Numbered from the stretch's first letter, positions 24,129 to 32,856 are shown. The stretch is DNA of 47,619 bases from Bacillota bacterium (GCA_023436225.1 JAEZKA010000091.1:1-47619), one strand, 5' to 3'. A program made the numbers and translations. The notes: generated by a model from the sequence alone, not told the origin.

Positions 24129-24410
24129 GCGCCATGCACCTTCATTGGGATATGTAGTTTGGAGGTTAACGAGGTAGAGAGTTTAGCGAAGGTTTCGGCG
24201 GGTGCTCTCTCGTGCTCTTGGGCATGTGATATGTCGAAAAAAACTATTGGTAACGATAGAACAACAGCGGCATAACCAAGAAAATGAATTAGGTGGAATT
24301 CTGACTTTGTACACGGTTACGAAGCTTTATTTTCGCGAAGGTAAGTGAAGGATCAACCAACACCAAATCGGTTGAATACGAGCGCACCCGCGACAACAGG
24401 AGAAGCACGA
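24129..24410 (+). ncRNA. glmS ribozyme (glucosamine-6-phosphate-sensing self-cleaving RNA)
   Basis: Self-cleaving leader RNA upstream of glmS that uses glucosamine-6-phosphate as cofactor and reduces glmS expression when the sugar is plentiful. The cleavage-site core AGCGCC occurs at 24128-24133, cleavage being expected between 24128 and 24129. The catalytic core follows: GGTTAACGAGG (24164-24174), TTTAGCGAAGG and TTTCGGCGGGTGCTCTC (24193-24209). CGTGCT (24211-24216) can pair with AGCACG (24404-24409), closing a large 3' domain of about 190 bases that should contain P3/P4. Lies 200 bases upstream of the glmS start; an apparent T-rich tract follows. Confidence 0.9.
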
Positions 24411-24610
24411 TAGCGTTTTTCTTCCGGTTGCACTATGAATTCATAATTAATTGTTTAATACCGAAAAAAAACGGATGATAGAAAATTACGCTAATACTAT
24501 GCCCATTTTACGGGGCTGTACTTATTATGGCTATTTTTAATACAAGATGAATTGATAAACAATTCACTTGTCATAAATGGAACTGCCAAAAGGCAGGTTG
24601 GAGGATTATT

Positions 24611-26434
24611 ATGTGTGGAATTATTGGTTATACAGGAAGCCGCGAGGCTAAGAATATACTTTTAGGAGGCTTATCTGCTCTGGAATACCGTGGGTATGAC
24701 AGCGCAGGAATTGCACTTTGTGAGCAGGGAGAAGTTCATACGATAAAGACCATTGGTAAGGTGTCGGATCTTGTAGAGAAAGCGACCAAAGCAGATGCTC
24801 TGAAAGGTACCTGCGGTATCGGTCATACCAGATGGGCGACTCATGGTGGAGTTACGGATACCAATGCGCACCCCCATACTCATGGGAAGGTGACACTACT
24901 TCACAACGGAATTATTGAGAATTATCACAATCTCGAGGTGGAGCTTGCGAAGACAGGCAGATTCCCGATCTCCCAGACGGATACAGAGATTGTTGCAATG
25001 CTCCTTGACAGCCTATATGAAGGGGATGCAATCAATGCAATTATAGAAGCCGCGAAGAGAATAGAAGGAGCTTATGCTTTCTGCATTATGTTCGCAGATC
25101 AGCCGGAGGTGATCTATTCCTTGCGTAATGCCAGCCCTCTGGTTGCTTCCCATGTGGAGGACGGTTCTATCATTGCTTCTGACCTGGTTGCATTAATGGA
25201 TTATTCCAAGGATTACTTTGTATTACCGGAGCAACATATTGCTATTCTTACCAAAGAGGCAATTCAAGTTATTAATTTTGATAAAAAGGTTGTTGAACCT
25301 ACTATGCTCCATGTAAGCTGGGACATTACAGCTGCTCAGAAGAACGGATATCCACACTTCATGCTGAAGGAGATTTATGAGCAGCCGACCTCCATTCGTT
25401 CCACCATTACACCTAGAATATCAGCAGATAATACACCGGACTTTACAGTAGATCATATTCCGGATGAGGTTTTTGAGAAGGTAAGCCGTGTGATTATCGC
25501 TGCCTGTGGTACTGCAATGCATGCGGGGTTAATAGGAAAGGCTATGATTGAGAAGCTGATCCGTATTCCTGTTGAGGTTGAGATTGCCTCCGAATTCCGT
25601 TACAAGGATCCGATTATGGATCGCAATACTTTGGTAATCCTGATCTCTCAGTCTGGAGAGACAGCAGATACGCTTGCGGCACTCCGCCTTGCTAAGGAGG
25701 CTGGAGCGACGACTCTCTCTGTAGTTAATGTAAAGGGGTCCACGATAGACCGTGAGAGTGATTATGTATTCTATACCCATGCCGGTCCTGAGATTGCAGT
25801 TGCCAGCACCAAGGCATACACCGCACAGCTTTCCTGCTTATATCTACTGGCCTTCAAATTCGCATTGATTCGCAAGACAATCACCGAAGAGGAATGTGCC
25901 GGTTATATCAAGGAGCTGAAGGAGGTTATCCCCGCGATCGAGGAGACTTTAGCATTTGATAAGACGGTGGATGATATTTGTAAGCATCTTGTGGATAAAG
26001 AGGACTTATTTTTCATCGGTCGTGGATTAGACTATGCATTATGCTGGGAGGGTTCCATTAAGTTAAAGGAAATAAGCTATATTCACTCTGAGGCATATGC
26101 TGCCGGTGAGTTAAAGCATGGTACGCTATCCTTGGTTACAGAGGGGGTTCCGGTAGTAGCACTGGCAACCCAGCAAAGGGTATTCTCCAAGATGATATCC
26201 AATGTTCGTGAGGTTCGTGCACGAGGAGCCTTTGTTGTGATGATTACGAATGGAAAAGCAGAGGTAGAAGAATCCGCATATGACTATCATATCGAATTAC
26301 CGAAGACTTCGGATTACTTTACACCCTTCACCTCGGCAATCGTGCTTCAGCTACTGGCATATTATACCTGTGTGCACCGCGGTTTCAATGTAGACCAGCC
26401 GAGAAATCTGGCAAAGAGTGTAACGGTAGAGTAA
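24611..26434 (+). CDS. glmS: Glutamine-fructose-6-phosphate transaminase (isomerizing)
   Basis: Makes glucosamine-6-phosphate from fructose-6-phosphate and glutamine, the first step to peptidoglycan amino sugars. The start MCGIIGYTGSREAKN puts the catalytic cysteine at residue 2; the N-terminal glutaminase domain runs to about 220 (CGIGHTRWATHGGVT). Two SIS domains follow, near 285-420 (ISQSGETADTLAALR) and 455-590, ending LAKSVTVE with the catalytic lysine. Length 607 is usual. TTGGAGG lies 7 bases before the start, and the glmS ribozyme precedes it, confirming identity. Confidence 0.97.
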   Translation: MCGIIGYTGSREAKNILLGGLSALEYRGYDSAGIALCEQGEVHTIKTIGKVSDLVEKATKADALKGTCGIGHTRWATHGGVTDTNAHPHTHGKVTLLHNGIIENYHNLEVELAKTGRFPISQTDTEIVAMLLDSLYEGDAINAIIEAAKRIEGAYAFCIMFADQPEVIYSLRNASPLVASHVEDGSIIASDLVALMDYSKDYFVLPEQHIAILTKEAIQVINFDKKVVEPTMLHVSWDITAAQKNGYPHFMLKEIYEQPTSIRSTITPRISADNTPDFTVDHIPDEVFEKVSRVIIAACGTAMHAGLIGKAMIEKLIRIPVEVEIASEFRYKDPIMDRNTLVILISQSGETADTLAALRLAKEAGATTLSVVNVKGSTIDRESDYVFYTHAGPEIAVASTKAYTAQLSCLYLLAFKFALIRKTITEEECAGYIKELKEVIPAIEETLAFDKTVDDICKHLVDKEDLFFIGRGLDYALCWEGSIKLKEISYIHSEAYAAGELKHGTLSLVTEGVPVVALATQQRVFSKMISNVREVRARGAFVVMITNGKAEVEESAYDYHIELPKTSDYFTPFTSAIVLQLLAYYTCVHRGFNVDQPRNLAKSVTVE

Positions 26435-26472
26435 AGGATTAAAGCAGTAGATTGTTTTGTAAAGAAATAATT

Positions 26473-26527
26473 AAGTTGTGAACTGGATAATAAAGTTATA
26501 AATTAGATAATAAAGTTACGAACTGAG
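26473..26527. repeat. Tandem repeat, nearly three 20-bp units
   Basis: AAGTT begins at 26473, 26493 and 26513; the units read AAGTTGTGAACTGGATAATA, AAGTTATAAATTAGATAATA and AAGTTACGAACTGAG, the last incomplete. It lies right after glmS and runs into the following hairpin. Confidence 0.65.
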
Positions 26528-26559
26528 CCACCTTTTAATTTTCATAAAAAGGTGGCTCA
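26524..26559 (+). terminator. Hairpin after glmS
   Basis: TGAGCCACCTTTT (26524-26536) pairs perfectly with AAAAGGTGGCTCA (26547-26559). There is no T-run after the stem, so it may be a stabilising or weakly terminating hairpin. The bases from 26560 to 26743 hold no gene that I can see. Confidence 0.55.
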
Positions 26560-26743
26560 AATTGTCATATGATTTAAACGAATAAAGTAAAAGATAACAT
26601 TTCATAAATAATACTAACCTATAATAAATCAAATAGTATACGCATTATCCTTGAATAATTTACAGAATTTGCTATAATTTAAGCGTTAGATAAAGCTACA
26701 GATTAGGATAATAAAAAAATAATTAATGTATAAATATAGAATT

Positions 26744-26896
26744 ATGAGGAGAGGGGTGATTTTTATATTAGTATTTATTCTGATATGTTTTCTATTAGGG
26801 ATTCTTTTCTTTCAAATTGTAAAAAGCATAGGTTCTACATTAAAGTTTTCTAAAATTTTCAAATCGATTAATAATAAATTACCTTTTAGAAATTAA
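26744..26896 (+). CDS. Possible small membrane protein (50 aa)
   Basis: An ATG frame encodes one hydrophobic segment (VIFILVFILICFLLGILFF, about residues 5-23) followed by a basic tail ending LPFRN. GTG 26756 may be the real start (46 aa), because AGGAG lies 4 bases upstream, while ATG 26744 has no ribosome binding site. It lies about 200 bases ahead of the Amj-like gene. Unknown function. Confidence 0.4.
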   Translation: MRRGVIFILVFILICFLLGILFFQIVKSIGSTLKFSKIFKSINNKLPFRN

Positions 26897-27098
26897 TAAT
26901 TCTCTGAAGCAATATGCAAAAACATCTTTTGCTAATCAAAATAGATGATAATGATACGTTTATTTTAATCAATAGTGATTGAAGTATGGTAATATAAGGT
27001 ATATTATAAGTAAGATATTTTTATATGAATCTATATTTATGAGAATTCTTTCAGTATAAGTGATAGTTCGCAATCTTAAGAAAGTTAGGAAAATAATA

Positions 27099-27890
27099 AT
27101 GAATATCCAAATAGTAATCGTCTTAATTCTAAATCTAATAATTACTATCATAGGGACCTTGGCATATTCGGTCAGGTTAGTCGGTGTAAGAACAGGTAAA
27201 ATTGCGATAACCTATTCCGTATTTAATATTCTGTCATTAATTTCGAGACTGGCTGTGACGTTCCAAGTCCCAATACTTACGAAATATGTTGAACATAATT
27301 CAAATGAAGGCGATTTATTATATATATTCTATTTGATTATTTTGATATCAGGGATAGCAACGGTTATGGGGGCGTTTCTCATACCAACATTCCAAAGAAT
27401 TTTTTATAGAGGAGTTTTACGCTTTTCAATAGACAAGTCTATCCCCAAACTAATTATTCATAGCTTCTCAAAAACAGGTATCAACTATATGAAGGAATGT
27501 ATTGCAATCCCGGTACCAACAAATTTTACGAAGATTAAGTTTAAAAAGTTACCAATAAAAATTATTATCTTTAATATAATAGCAGTTTCCCTAATTACTG
27601 TCGGTTCCTTAGCCTCAATCTATGCCGGAAAGATTGCACCGGATTTACGGGCAACATGTATGACGCTGTCACCGATAATAAATGGTGCTGCCACTATATT
27701 AATGTCAATATTTATTGACCCGCAATTGTCAATTATGACGGATGAAGTGATGGAAGGGAAATGTACAGAAGAAGAGTTTCGGTCATGCGTGGTTGCTATG
27801 GTTGGAAGTAAAAGCTTGGGTACCTTTGCTTCCGTATTACTGCTTATTCCATCCTCCTATTTGATCGTCTTGATTGCAAGGGCTATTTAA
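27099..27890 (+). CDS. amj: Amj-family lipid II flippase candidate (DUF2837)
   Basis: Multi-pass membrane protein (263 aa) like B. subtilis Amj, which flips lipid II across the membrane as an alternative to MurJ. Diagnostic pieces: GTLAYSVRLVGVRTGKIAI (about 21-39), ILSLISRLAVTFQVPILTK and the C-terminal cytoplasmic EEFRSCVVAMVGSK. About six hydrophobic segments are visible. ATG 27099 is preferred over GTG 27060, because the protein start then matches the family and TAGGAAAA lies nearby. Base composition is more AT-rich than its neighbours. The assignment is by family resemblance. Confidence 0.8.
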   Translation: MNIQIVIVLILNLIITIIGTLAYSVRLVGVRTGKIAITYSVFNILSLISRLAVTFQVPILTKYVEHNSNEGDLLYIFYLIILISGIATVMGAFLIPTFQRIFYRGVLRFSIDKSIPKLIIHSFSKTGINYMKECIAIPVPTNFTKIKFKKLPIKIIIFNIIAVSLITVGSLASIYAGKIAPDLRATCMTLSPIINGAATILMSIFIDPQLSIMTDEVMEGKCTEEEFRSCVVAMVGSKSLGTFASVLLLIPSSYLIVLIARAI

Positions 27891-27949
27891 TAAAATAAAA
27901 CAATGTTACTTCCCTTCACAATTGTGATGGTTTTACGAGTGAATACCTT

Positions 27950-27993
27950 AAAGACCTGAAAAGAAAGCTATGATTTTTCTTTCAGGTCTTTTT
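27950..27993 (+). terminator. Terminator after amj
   Basis: AAAGACCTGAAA (27950-27961) pairs with TTTCAGGTCTTT (27980-27991), followed by further T's. The bases to 28182 hold only the next ribosome binding site. Confidence 0.8.
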
Positions 27994-28182
27994 GTATGCA
28001 ATTTACTAGAGGTTTAACATATTTATCCTATTCATGGAAGATTGTGTAATGTATTTGGATTTTCAACCTTCCGGATAGATATTTCAAGTTGACCAGGGGA
28101 AGAAAAGAAGGCTTAATAGTTATAGATTCAATAGTGTAAGATTGATTATGACTTTGGGTTATGTTTACGAGGAGGATGGATT

Positions 28183-29583
28183 ATGGAAAGATTACTGAAA
28201 AAAGGTAATGTAGAAGCAAAATCAGCAAAAGATGTGAAAAGCTCTCGCCTTGGATTGGGCTTTGAGAAGTTGGACAGGAATGTTTTTGATCCGGAGAAAG
28301 CTTATGACAAGGTTGCACAGTTGGGAGTAAAATGGATCAGAATTCAATCTGGTTGGCAAAGGACAGAAAAAACAAAAGGAATTTACGATTTTGAATGGAT
28401 CGATAATATAGTAAATAATCTACTGGTACGTGGATTAAAGCCGTGGATTTGTCTTTGCTATGGAAATGGATTATATACAGAAGCAGCAAGAAAAGAGTTT
28501 GGTGCAGTGGGGTGCCCGCCAATTCATTCTGCTGAAGAAAAACTGGCATGGAATAACTATGTAAGAGAAACTGCAGCACATTTTAAAGGAAGAGTAGAAT
28601 ACTATGAGGTATGGAATGAACCGGATGGCGATTGGTGCTGGAAACATGGTGCGAATGGTACAGAATACGGAAATTTTGTTATTGATACTTCAAAAGCCCT
28701 TAGAAGCGGAGATGCCACAGCCAAGGTAATCGGCGGCTCCATCTGTAGAAGAGATATAAAATTTCTAAATACTGCATTCAAAACCGGTATGGGTGAACAT
28801 ATTGATGCAATTTCCTTTCATGAATATACAGCACGAGAGGAGCTGGTATTCGAGAGAGTAGCAGCTTTGAGGGGGCTGTGTAATGAATACAATCCTCAAG
28901 TCAAGATCATTCAAGGAGAATCCGGATCACAGTCCAGAAGTAATGGTAACGGAGCACTCAAGACGGGAGCATGGACACCGAGAAAGCAGGCCAAGCAGTT
29001 ATTAAGGCATACCTTAGCGGATCTGATTACTGAAGTAGAGTTTACCTCTTATTTTTCTTGTTTGGATATGATTGAAGCTTTACATGGCAAGGTAGATGAT
29101 AAAAGCAGTTATATGGATTATGGATACTTCGGAGTTTTAGGAGCAGATTTCGATGAAAATGGCTTTGCTACCGGAGATTATACACCCAAAATGTCCTATA
29201 CAGCGTTGCAAACACTTGCTTCTGTTTTTGCTGAAGATTTTAAGGTATGTAATTTACCCGTCATTTTTGCTCCTCGTGAGTCTCCACGTATCTTTTCTAA
29301 AGACTTCGATGGTTTCTCCATTATTAGAGGTGGCTTTAAGAGAAGCAATGGTGCCTCTGCATTTGCTTATTGGAATTCTACGGATTTGATGACAACAGAA
29401 TTCGAGTCTACCGTGACAATTCAGGTTGCAGCCCTGGATCGAAGAATTAGGTTAATTGATCTTCTGGATGGAAGCATCTATGAAATCCCTTCCAGTATGA
29501 TGGAAGAGGAAGAAGGATGTATTGTTTTAAAAAATATTCCGATCAAAGATTATCCATTACTTTTAGCCTTTGGAGAGTTTTAA
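28183..29583 (+). CDS. Clan GH-A glycoside hydrolase (GH39-like)
   Basis: Intracellular (no signal peptide) TIM-barrel glycosidase of 466 residues, probably retaining. The acid/base glutamate is E146 in YYEVWNEPDGDW, and the nucleophile candidate is E246 in KIIQGESGSQ. About residues 25-370 form the barrel; the C-terminal 90 residues look like a beta-sandwich. It resembles GH39-type xylosidases and related families, but the substrate cannot be assigned. GAGGAGG lies about 7 bases before ATG 28183. It is followed by its own terminator, and may have been part of the carbohydrate locus now separated by the IS91-like element. Confidence 0.75.
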   Translation: MERLLKKGNVEAKSAKDVKSSRLGLGFEKLDRNVFDPEKAYDKVAQLGVKWIRIQSGWQRTEKTKGIYDFEWIDNIVNNLLVRGLKPWICLCYGNGLYTEAARKEFGAVGCPPIHSAEEKLAWNNYVRETAAHFKGRVEYYEVWNEPDGDWCWKHGANGTEYGNFVIDTSKALRSGDATAKVIGGSICRRDIKFLNTAFKTGMGEHIDAISFHEYTAREELVFERVAALRGLCNEYNPQVKIIQGESGSQSRSNGNGALKTGAWTPRKQAKQLLRHTLADLITEVEFTSYFSCLDMIEALHGKVDDKSSYMDYGYFGVLGADFDENGFATGDYTPKMSYTALQTLASVFAEDFKVCNLPVIFAPRESPRIFSKDFDGFSIIRGGFKRSNGASAFAYWNSTDLMTTEFESTVTIQVAALDRRIRLIDLLDGSIYEIPSSMMEEEEGCIVLKNIPIKDYPLLLAFGEF

Positions 29584-29594
29584 TAATTAAAATA

Positions 29595-29640
29595 AAATCT
29601 GCTGCACTGTAATTAACGGTTGCAGCAGATTTACTGTTTT
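29595..29640 (+). terminator. Terminator after the glycoside hydrolase gene
   Basis: AAATCTGCTGCA (29595-29606) pairs with TGCAGCAGATTT (29621-29632), then ACTGTTTT. The bases from 29641 to 29813 show no gene. Confidence 0.75.
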
Positions 29641-29813
29641 AGGTTTTACTTTGGAATTTCCTTGATTTTCTAATGATTTTTGCAAATAATAGTATATATC
29701 ATGTTAATTTGTCGTAATATGTATTATAATGGTATTTCTAGATCTTAATGACAGAATGGAAGGGGAGGTACCTGTTGATGATAAAACCTTCACATCATAT
29801 TCTTTAGGATAGA

Positions 29814-29886
29814 ATCGAAGATGGTGTAAACGAAAAAGCAGCTTTGGCTTACCAGTAACTGCCCTTTCGTTTACATCGTTTTCGAT
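29814..29886. repeat. Long hairpin at the left end of the IS91-like element
   Basis: Arms of 22 bases (29814-29835 and 29865-29886), outer ATCGAA/TTCGAT and inner TGTAAACGAAA/TTTCGTTTACA, with three mismatches. Candidate replication-termination structure (terIS) of the element. Confidence 0.6.
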
Positions 29887-29895
29887 TTGTCCTAA

Positions 29896-29955
29896 TTGAA
29901 CAAAGTAAGCGTCCGGATAGCCCGTTACTATGGGGATTCAATCTTTGTTCTTTTT
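29896..29955 (+). repeat. Second left-end hairpin with T-run
   Basis: GAACAAAG (29898-29905) pairs with CTTTGTTC (29943-29950), followed by TTTTT. It can stop incoming transcription from the left, or be part of the element's end. The bases from 29956 to 30070 show only the small hairpin at 30031-30047. Confidence 0.55.
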
Positions 29956-30070
29956 ATAAAGAATAACACTTTTGGTGGGTAGAGTCTAGATAAATCAATG
30001 CTGTTTCATATGTCTTTGAACGACAAATAGACCTCAGTATCTGAGGTTAAAAAATGTATGAAGATGTGGA

Positions 30071-31222
30071 TTAATCTCGTATAAATGTATGTTGTTTAGT
30101 GGCACCCATATGACCACCACATGCTTTGCAGACGCAGATATCTATCTTCCAAAGATGCTTCAACATTTCTGGTACAGACATATCTTTTAACTCGGAAATA
30201 TATTTCTTGCACCCGAGGAGATTTCTGCACAATATCAGTTTCTTTTGTTTTGTACGTGAAGATAAAATCCCATAGTGGCGTATTCTCACAAAATGTTTCG
30301 GTGGCACATGCATCAAGAAGCGACGAATAAACTCTATTCCAGTGAGCGTCAATTCCTTCCATTGCCCTTGATTCTTATAATCCTTTACAGAAAAGGTGAC
30401 TGTAGTATCTGTCACTTGGATAAGTCTATAATTACTGATTGCAATTCGGTGAGTGTATTTTCCAAGATACTGTATAACGGACCCAGCACCATTAATTGTT
30501 TCTTTGCTGTAAGGAATCCATTCCTTGTCATAGCAGGAATTAATGAGTTCCTTGAATGCGTAATAATTTCTGTACTTAGATGCTGAACCATGGAATTCCA
30601 GTTTTTCATTTTCCCATAGGGCTTTCAGTTCCTCCATATATTTTCTACGAAACTTTTTGGAAAGAACACGAATAGGAAGTAAAAATTTAGAGCCATTGTC
30701 TCTCCAGCCATTTTTAGAATCTAAACCACCGCCAAGTACTATGACATGAATATGTGGATGATAATTCATCTCAGACCCCCATGTATGCAGGATGCACATA
30801 TATCCGATTTTTGCACCAAGGTGTTTTGGGTCAGACGCAAGTTCATCAAGTGTACTAGAAACAGAATGATAAAGTGCATCATACAGAAGTTTCTGATTAC
30901 TGTAAATGACTGGATTAAGTTCTTCTGGTACAGTAAAAACAACGTGGAAATATGGTGCATCAAGAACATCTTCACGTCTTAAATCCATCCACTTTTCTTT
31001 TGGAAGCGATTGGCACATGGGACAGCATCGGTTTCTACATGAATTATAATGAAGTTTGATACTTCCACAATCATCACATACGCTTATGTTGGTGCCATAG
31101 GCACCTGTCTTACAGTTGATGATGTTGGTTGCTGCTTTATGCTGCTGAAAGGATGGTGTATATTTATCAAGATAATCCGGATAGAACCTCTGAAAGATGT
31201 CTTGGACAGTTAAGTTATTCAT
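30071..31222 (-). CDS. IS91-family HUH transposase
   Basis: Replication-initiator-like transposase (383 aa) that nicks and transfers single-stranded DNA. It has an N-terminal zinc-binding cysteine set (CDDCG at 49-53; CRNRCCPMC at 62-70), the HUH metal motif HPHIHV (155-160) and tyrosine motif YLGKYTHR near residue 280, which supplies the nicking tyrosines. The start is taken as ATG 31222, overlapping the recombinase stop by 8 bases (ATGAATAA); ATG 31234 is possible. The frame continues upstream to 31315, but that part lies inside the recombinase gene. Apparently intact. Confidence 0.9.
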   Translation of the reverse strand: MNNLTVQDIFQRFYPDYLDKYTPSFQQHKAATNIINCKTGAYGTNISVCDDCGSIKLHYNSCRNRCCPMCQSLPKEKWMDLRREDVLDAPYFHVVFTVPEELNPVIYSNQKLLYDALYHSVSSTLDELASDPKHLGAKIGYMCILHTWGSEMNYHPHIHVIVLGGGLDSKNGWRDNGSKFLLPIRVLSKKFRRKYMEELKALWENEKLEFHGSASKYRNYYAFKELINSCYDKEWIPYSKETINGAGSVIQYLGKYTHRIAISNYRLIQVTDTTVTFSVKDYKNQGQWKELTLTGIEFIRRFLMHVPPKHFVRIRHYGILSSRTKQKKLILCRNLLGCKKYISELKDMSVPEMLKHLWKIDICVCKACGGHMGATKQHTFIRD

Positions 31223-32066
31223 GAGATTCGTCATCCTTTCTATCAAAGGGACTCTGAATACCCATGAGTGATTTATTGCTAACATGAAGGTAAACCTCAG
31301 TCGATTTTGGATCACGATGTCCGAGTAGCGCTTGTATATTTCGCTGTTCTACTCCGTTCTCCATCAGGTGAGTGGCAAAACTATGACGGAGTGAATGGGG
31401 AGTATATCTACCTTCAAGTTCAGCGACAGCAACAGATCTACGCATAACCTGCTCGATTGTGCTTACAGTAAGATAGCCGCTAGTGAATTTATTTGGGAAA
31501 AGTATTTCGCAAGGTTTCCCTTTTTGAAACCAGTATTCTGTCAGCAAAGAAAGGTTGCGCTCAGACAGAATAGTATATCTATCCATACGGTTCTTGGTAT
31601 TTCTCACATGTATCTGCATATTTGTTCTGGATATGTCATTATAATGCAAGTGAATTACCTCAGATACACGCAATCCAGATGAATACATGGTAGAAAGCAT
31701 TGCTTTGTATTTGATATCATCCGTCGCATCCAGAAGACGTTCAATTTCATTAAGAGAAAGAACCTTTGGAAGTTGATGGTCCTGAATCATCCGAGGAACC
31801 ACAATATCATCCCAAAGGATATGTAATACGTTGCGATAAAAGAAGCGGATGGCAGAATTGTATAGATTTAGAGTAGTAGCCTTTATGCCAGAATCCTTTT
31901 TAATAAGCAGGAAATCACGGACATCTTGGCAGGTAAGGTCTTCAGGTGCCTTGCCAACATAATTCAGAAAATAAGAAACATAGTTTTTATAGCAGGATAT
32001 TGAACGCTCTCTAAGATTACGAATTTTCCCTGCTTCCTCAAGTTTTAATAAATATTTTTCGTACAT
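31215..32066 (-). CDS. Tyrosine recombinase of the IS91-like element
   Basis: Xer-type site-specific recombinase, 283 aa. The catalytic set is complete: R133 (SSGLRVSEV), a lysine near 158, H224-x-x-R227 (TPHSLRHSFATHL), H250 (LLGHRDPKSTEV) and nucleophile Y259. The N-terminal SAM-like core-binding domain spans about 1-95. ATG 32066 has GGAGG 7 bases upstream; the longer frame from 32096 would cross the hairpin. Such recombinases accompany a subset of IS91 transposases and may resolve replication intermediates. Translation is probably limited by the hairpin at 32074-32123. Confidence 0.9.
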   Translation of the reverse strand: MYEKYLLKLEEAGKIRNLRERSISCYKNYVSYFLNYVGKAPEDLTCQDVRDFLLIKKDSGIKATTLNLYNSAIRFFYRNVLHILWDDIVVPRMIQDHQLPKVLSLNEIERLLDATDDIKYKAMLSTMYSSGLRVSEVIHLHYNDISRTNMQIHVRNTKNRMDRYTILSERNLSLLTEYWFQKGKPCEILFPNKFTSGYLTVSTIEQVMRRSVAVAELEGRYTPHSLRHSFATHLMENGVEQRNIQALLGHRDPKSTEVYLHVSNKSLMGIQSPFDRKDDESHE

Positions 32067-32073
32067 AATGAAT

Positions 32074-32123
32074 CCTCCATGTAAAAGTAATAACAATTAG
32101 CTGATTACTACCTTACATGGAGG
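32074..32123 (-). promoter_or_regulatory. Hairpin hiding the recombinase ribosome binding site
   Basis: Read on the minus strand, CCTCCATGTAA (32123-32113) pairs perfectly over 11 bp with TTACATGGAGG (32084-32074). The last five bases, GGAGG, are the ribosome binding site of the recombinase start at 32066. In messages that include the upstream arm, initiation should be blocked. Confidence 0.6.
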
Positions 32124-32271
32124 TGCATTTGCATCATAAAAGTGCTTGTCATGGCACTTGTTGAATGTTATTCTTTTCATAGGCAGTAGCTTTCTATATG
32201 AAGTTGTTTGGTGTGGTAACTTAACAATACTAAATATCAGAAATATTTTCTACTGCCTCTTATTTTAGATA

Positions 32272-32324
32272 GAAAAAAATCATCTGCCACAGCCTTGGTA
32301 GGCCATCGCGCAGCGATTTTGTTA
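32272..32324. repeat. Copy 1 of a 54-bp hairpin repeat
   Basis: Similar over its whole length to 32859-32912: both contain CAGCCTTGG, one base (T or C), then AGGCCATCGCGCAGCG followed by ATTTTGTT. Its left arm has drifted (GAAAAAAATCATC against GAACAAAATCGC), so the hairpin is imperfect here. It lies between the IS91-like element and the XRE gene. Confidence 0.75.
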
Positions 32325-32327
32325 AAT

Positions 32328-32343
32328 GTCAAAGGATTTTGAC
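32328..32343. promoter_or_regulatory. Palindrome upstream of the XRE gene, operator candidate
   Basis: GTCAAAGGATTTTGAC: 6-bp arms with a 4-base spacer, next to a TTGACA hexamer (32339-32344). No matching -10 element at proper spacing was found. It may be an autoregulatory site of the XRE protein. Confidence 0.3.
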
Positions 32344-32426
32344 AACAAATTTGTATAAAGTAAATGAGCTTTGATAGATAAACTGCAGTAAATGAAGTAT
32401 ATTTCATTCAGATGGAGGTCACATAA

Positions 32427-32843
32427 ATGGAAGTTGGCAAAAAACTAAAAGAGGCGAGACTAAATGCTGGCTTAACACAAGAACATGTTGCTGATAAGAT
32501 TATGGTCTCAAGACAAACTATTTCAAATTGGGAAAATGGAAAATCGTTGCCGGATATTGTAAGTGTAATGAATATGAGTGATCTTTATCAAATAAGTCTA
32601 GACGAATTATTGAAAGGAGATCAAAAAATGAGAGAAAAAGTGGAAAAGGATGTAAAAATCTTCAAGAGTAATAAACGGTTGATACTAACGACTAGTATTA
32701 TAGTTATGATAGTTACAATAACCTATTTGCTTAGTGTTTACGTAGGTGGTATATTCTATGATTTTTGTGAAGCAGCAATTCCATGGGTATTAATGGGAAT
32801 TGGTGTTGCGTGTAGTACCACATATTTCAGTCAAAAAGAATAA
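32427..32843 (+). CDS. XRE-family regulator with two C-terminal membrane segments
   Basis: Helix-turn-helix repressor-like protein, 138 aa. Residues 1-60 are the Cro/C1-type domain (LKEARLNAGLTQEHVADKI, then SRQTISNWENGKSLPDI). Two hydrophobic segments follow near 86-106 and 116-132, so it sits at the membrane, a common layout in Lachnospiraceae. The ribosome binding site GGAGGT lies about 7 bases before ATG 32427. Both flanks are copies of the 54-bp hairpin repeat, suggesting that the gene travelled or was placed as a unit. Targets unknown. Confidence 0.85.
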   Translation: MEVGKKLKEARLNAGLTQEHVADKIMVSRQTISNWENGKSLPDIVSVMNMSDLYQISLDELLKGDQKMREKVEKDVKIFKSNKRLILTTSIIVMIVTITYLLSVYVGGIFYDFCEAAIPWVLMGIGVACSTTYFSQKE

Positions 32844-32856
32844 ATACAAATTAGAA

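Larger units (their letters stand above)
29814..32160 (-). mobile_element. IS91-like element with HUH transposase and tyrosine recombinase
   Basis: A rolling-circle type insertion sequence whose two genes read leftward with an 8-base overlap. Its left side carries two long hairpins (29814-29886 and 29896-29955) and a small ACCTCAG/CTGAGGT hairpin (30031-30047). Its right side carries hairpins at 32074-32123 and AAGTGC/GCACTT at 32140-32159. IS91 elements have hairpin ends rather than terminal inverted repeats, and cause no target duplication. The exact borders are therefore estimates based on where the hairpins stop. Confidence 0.7.
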
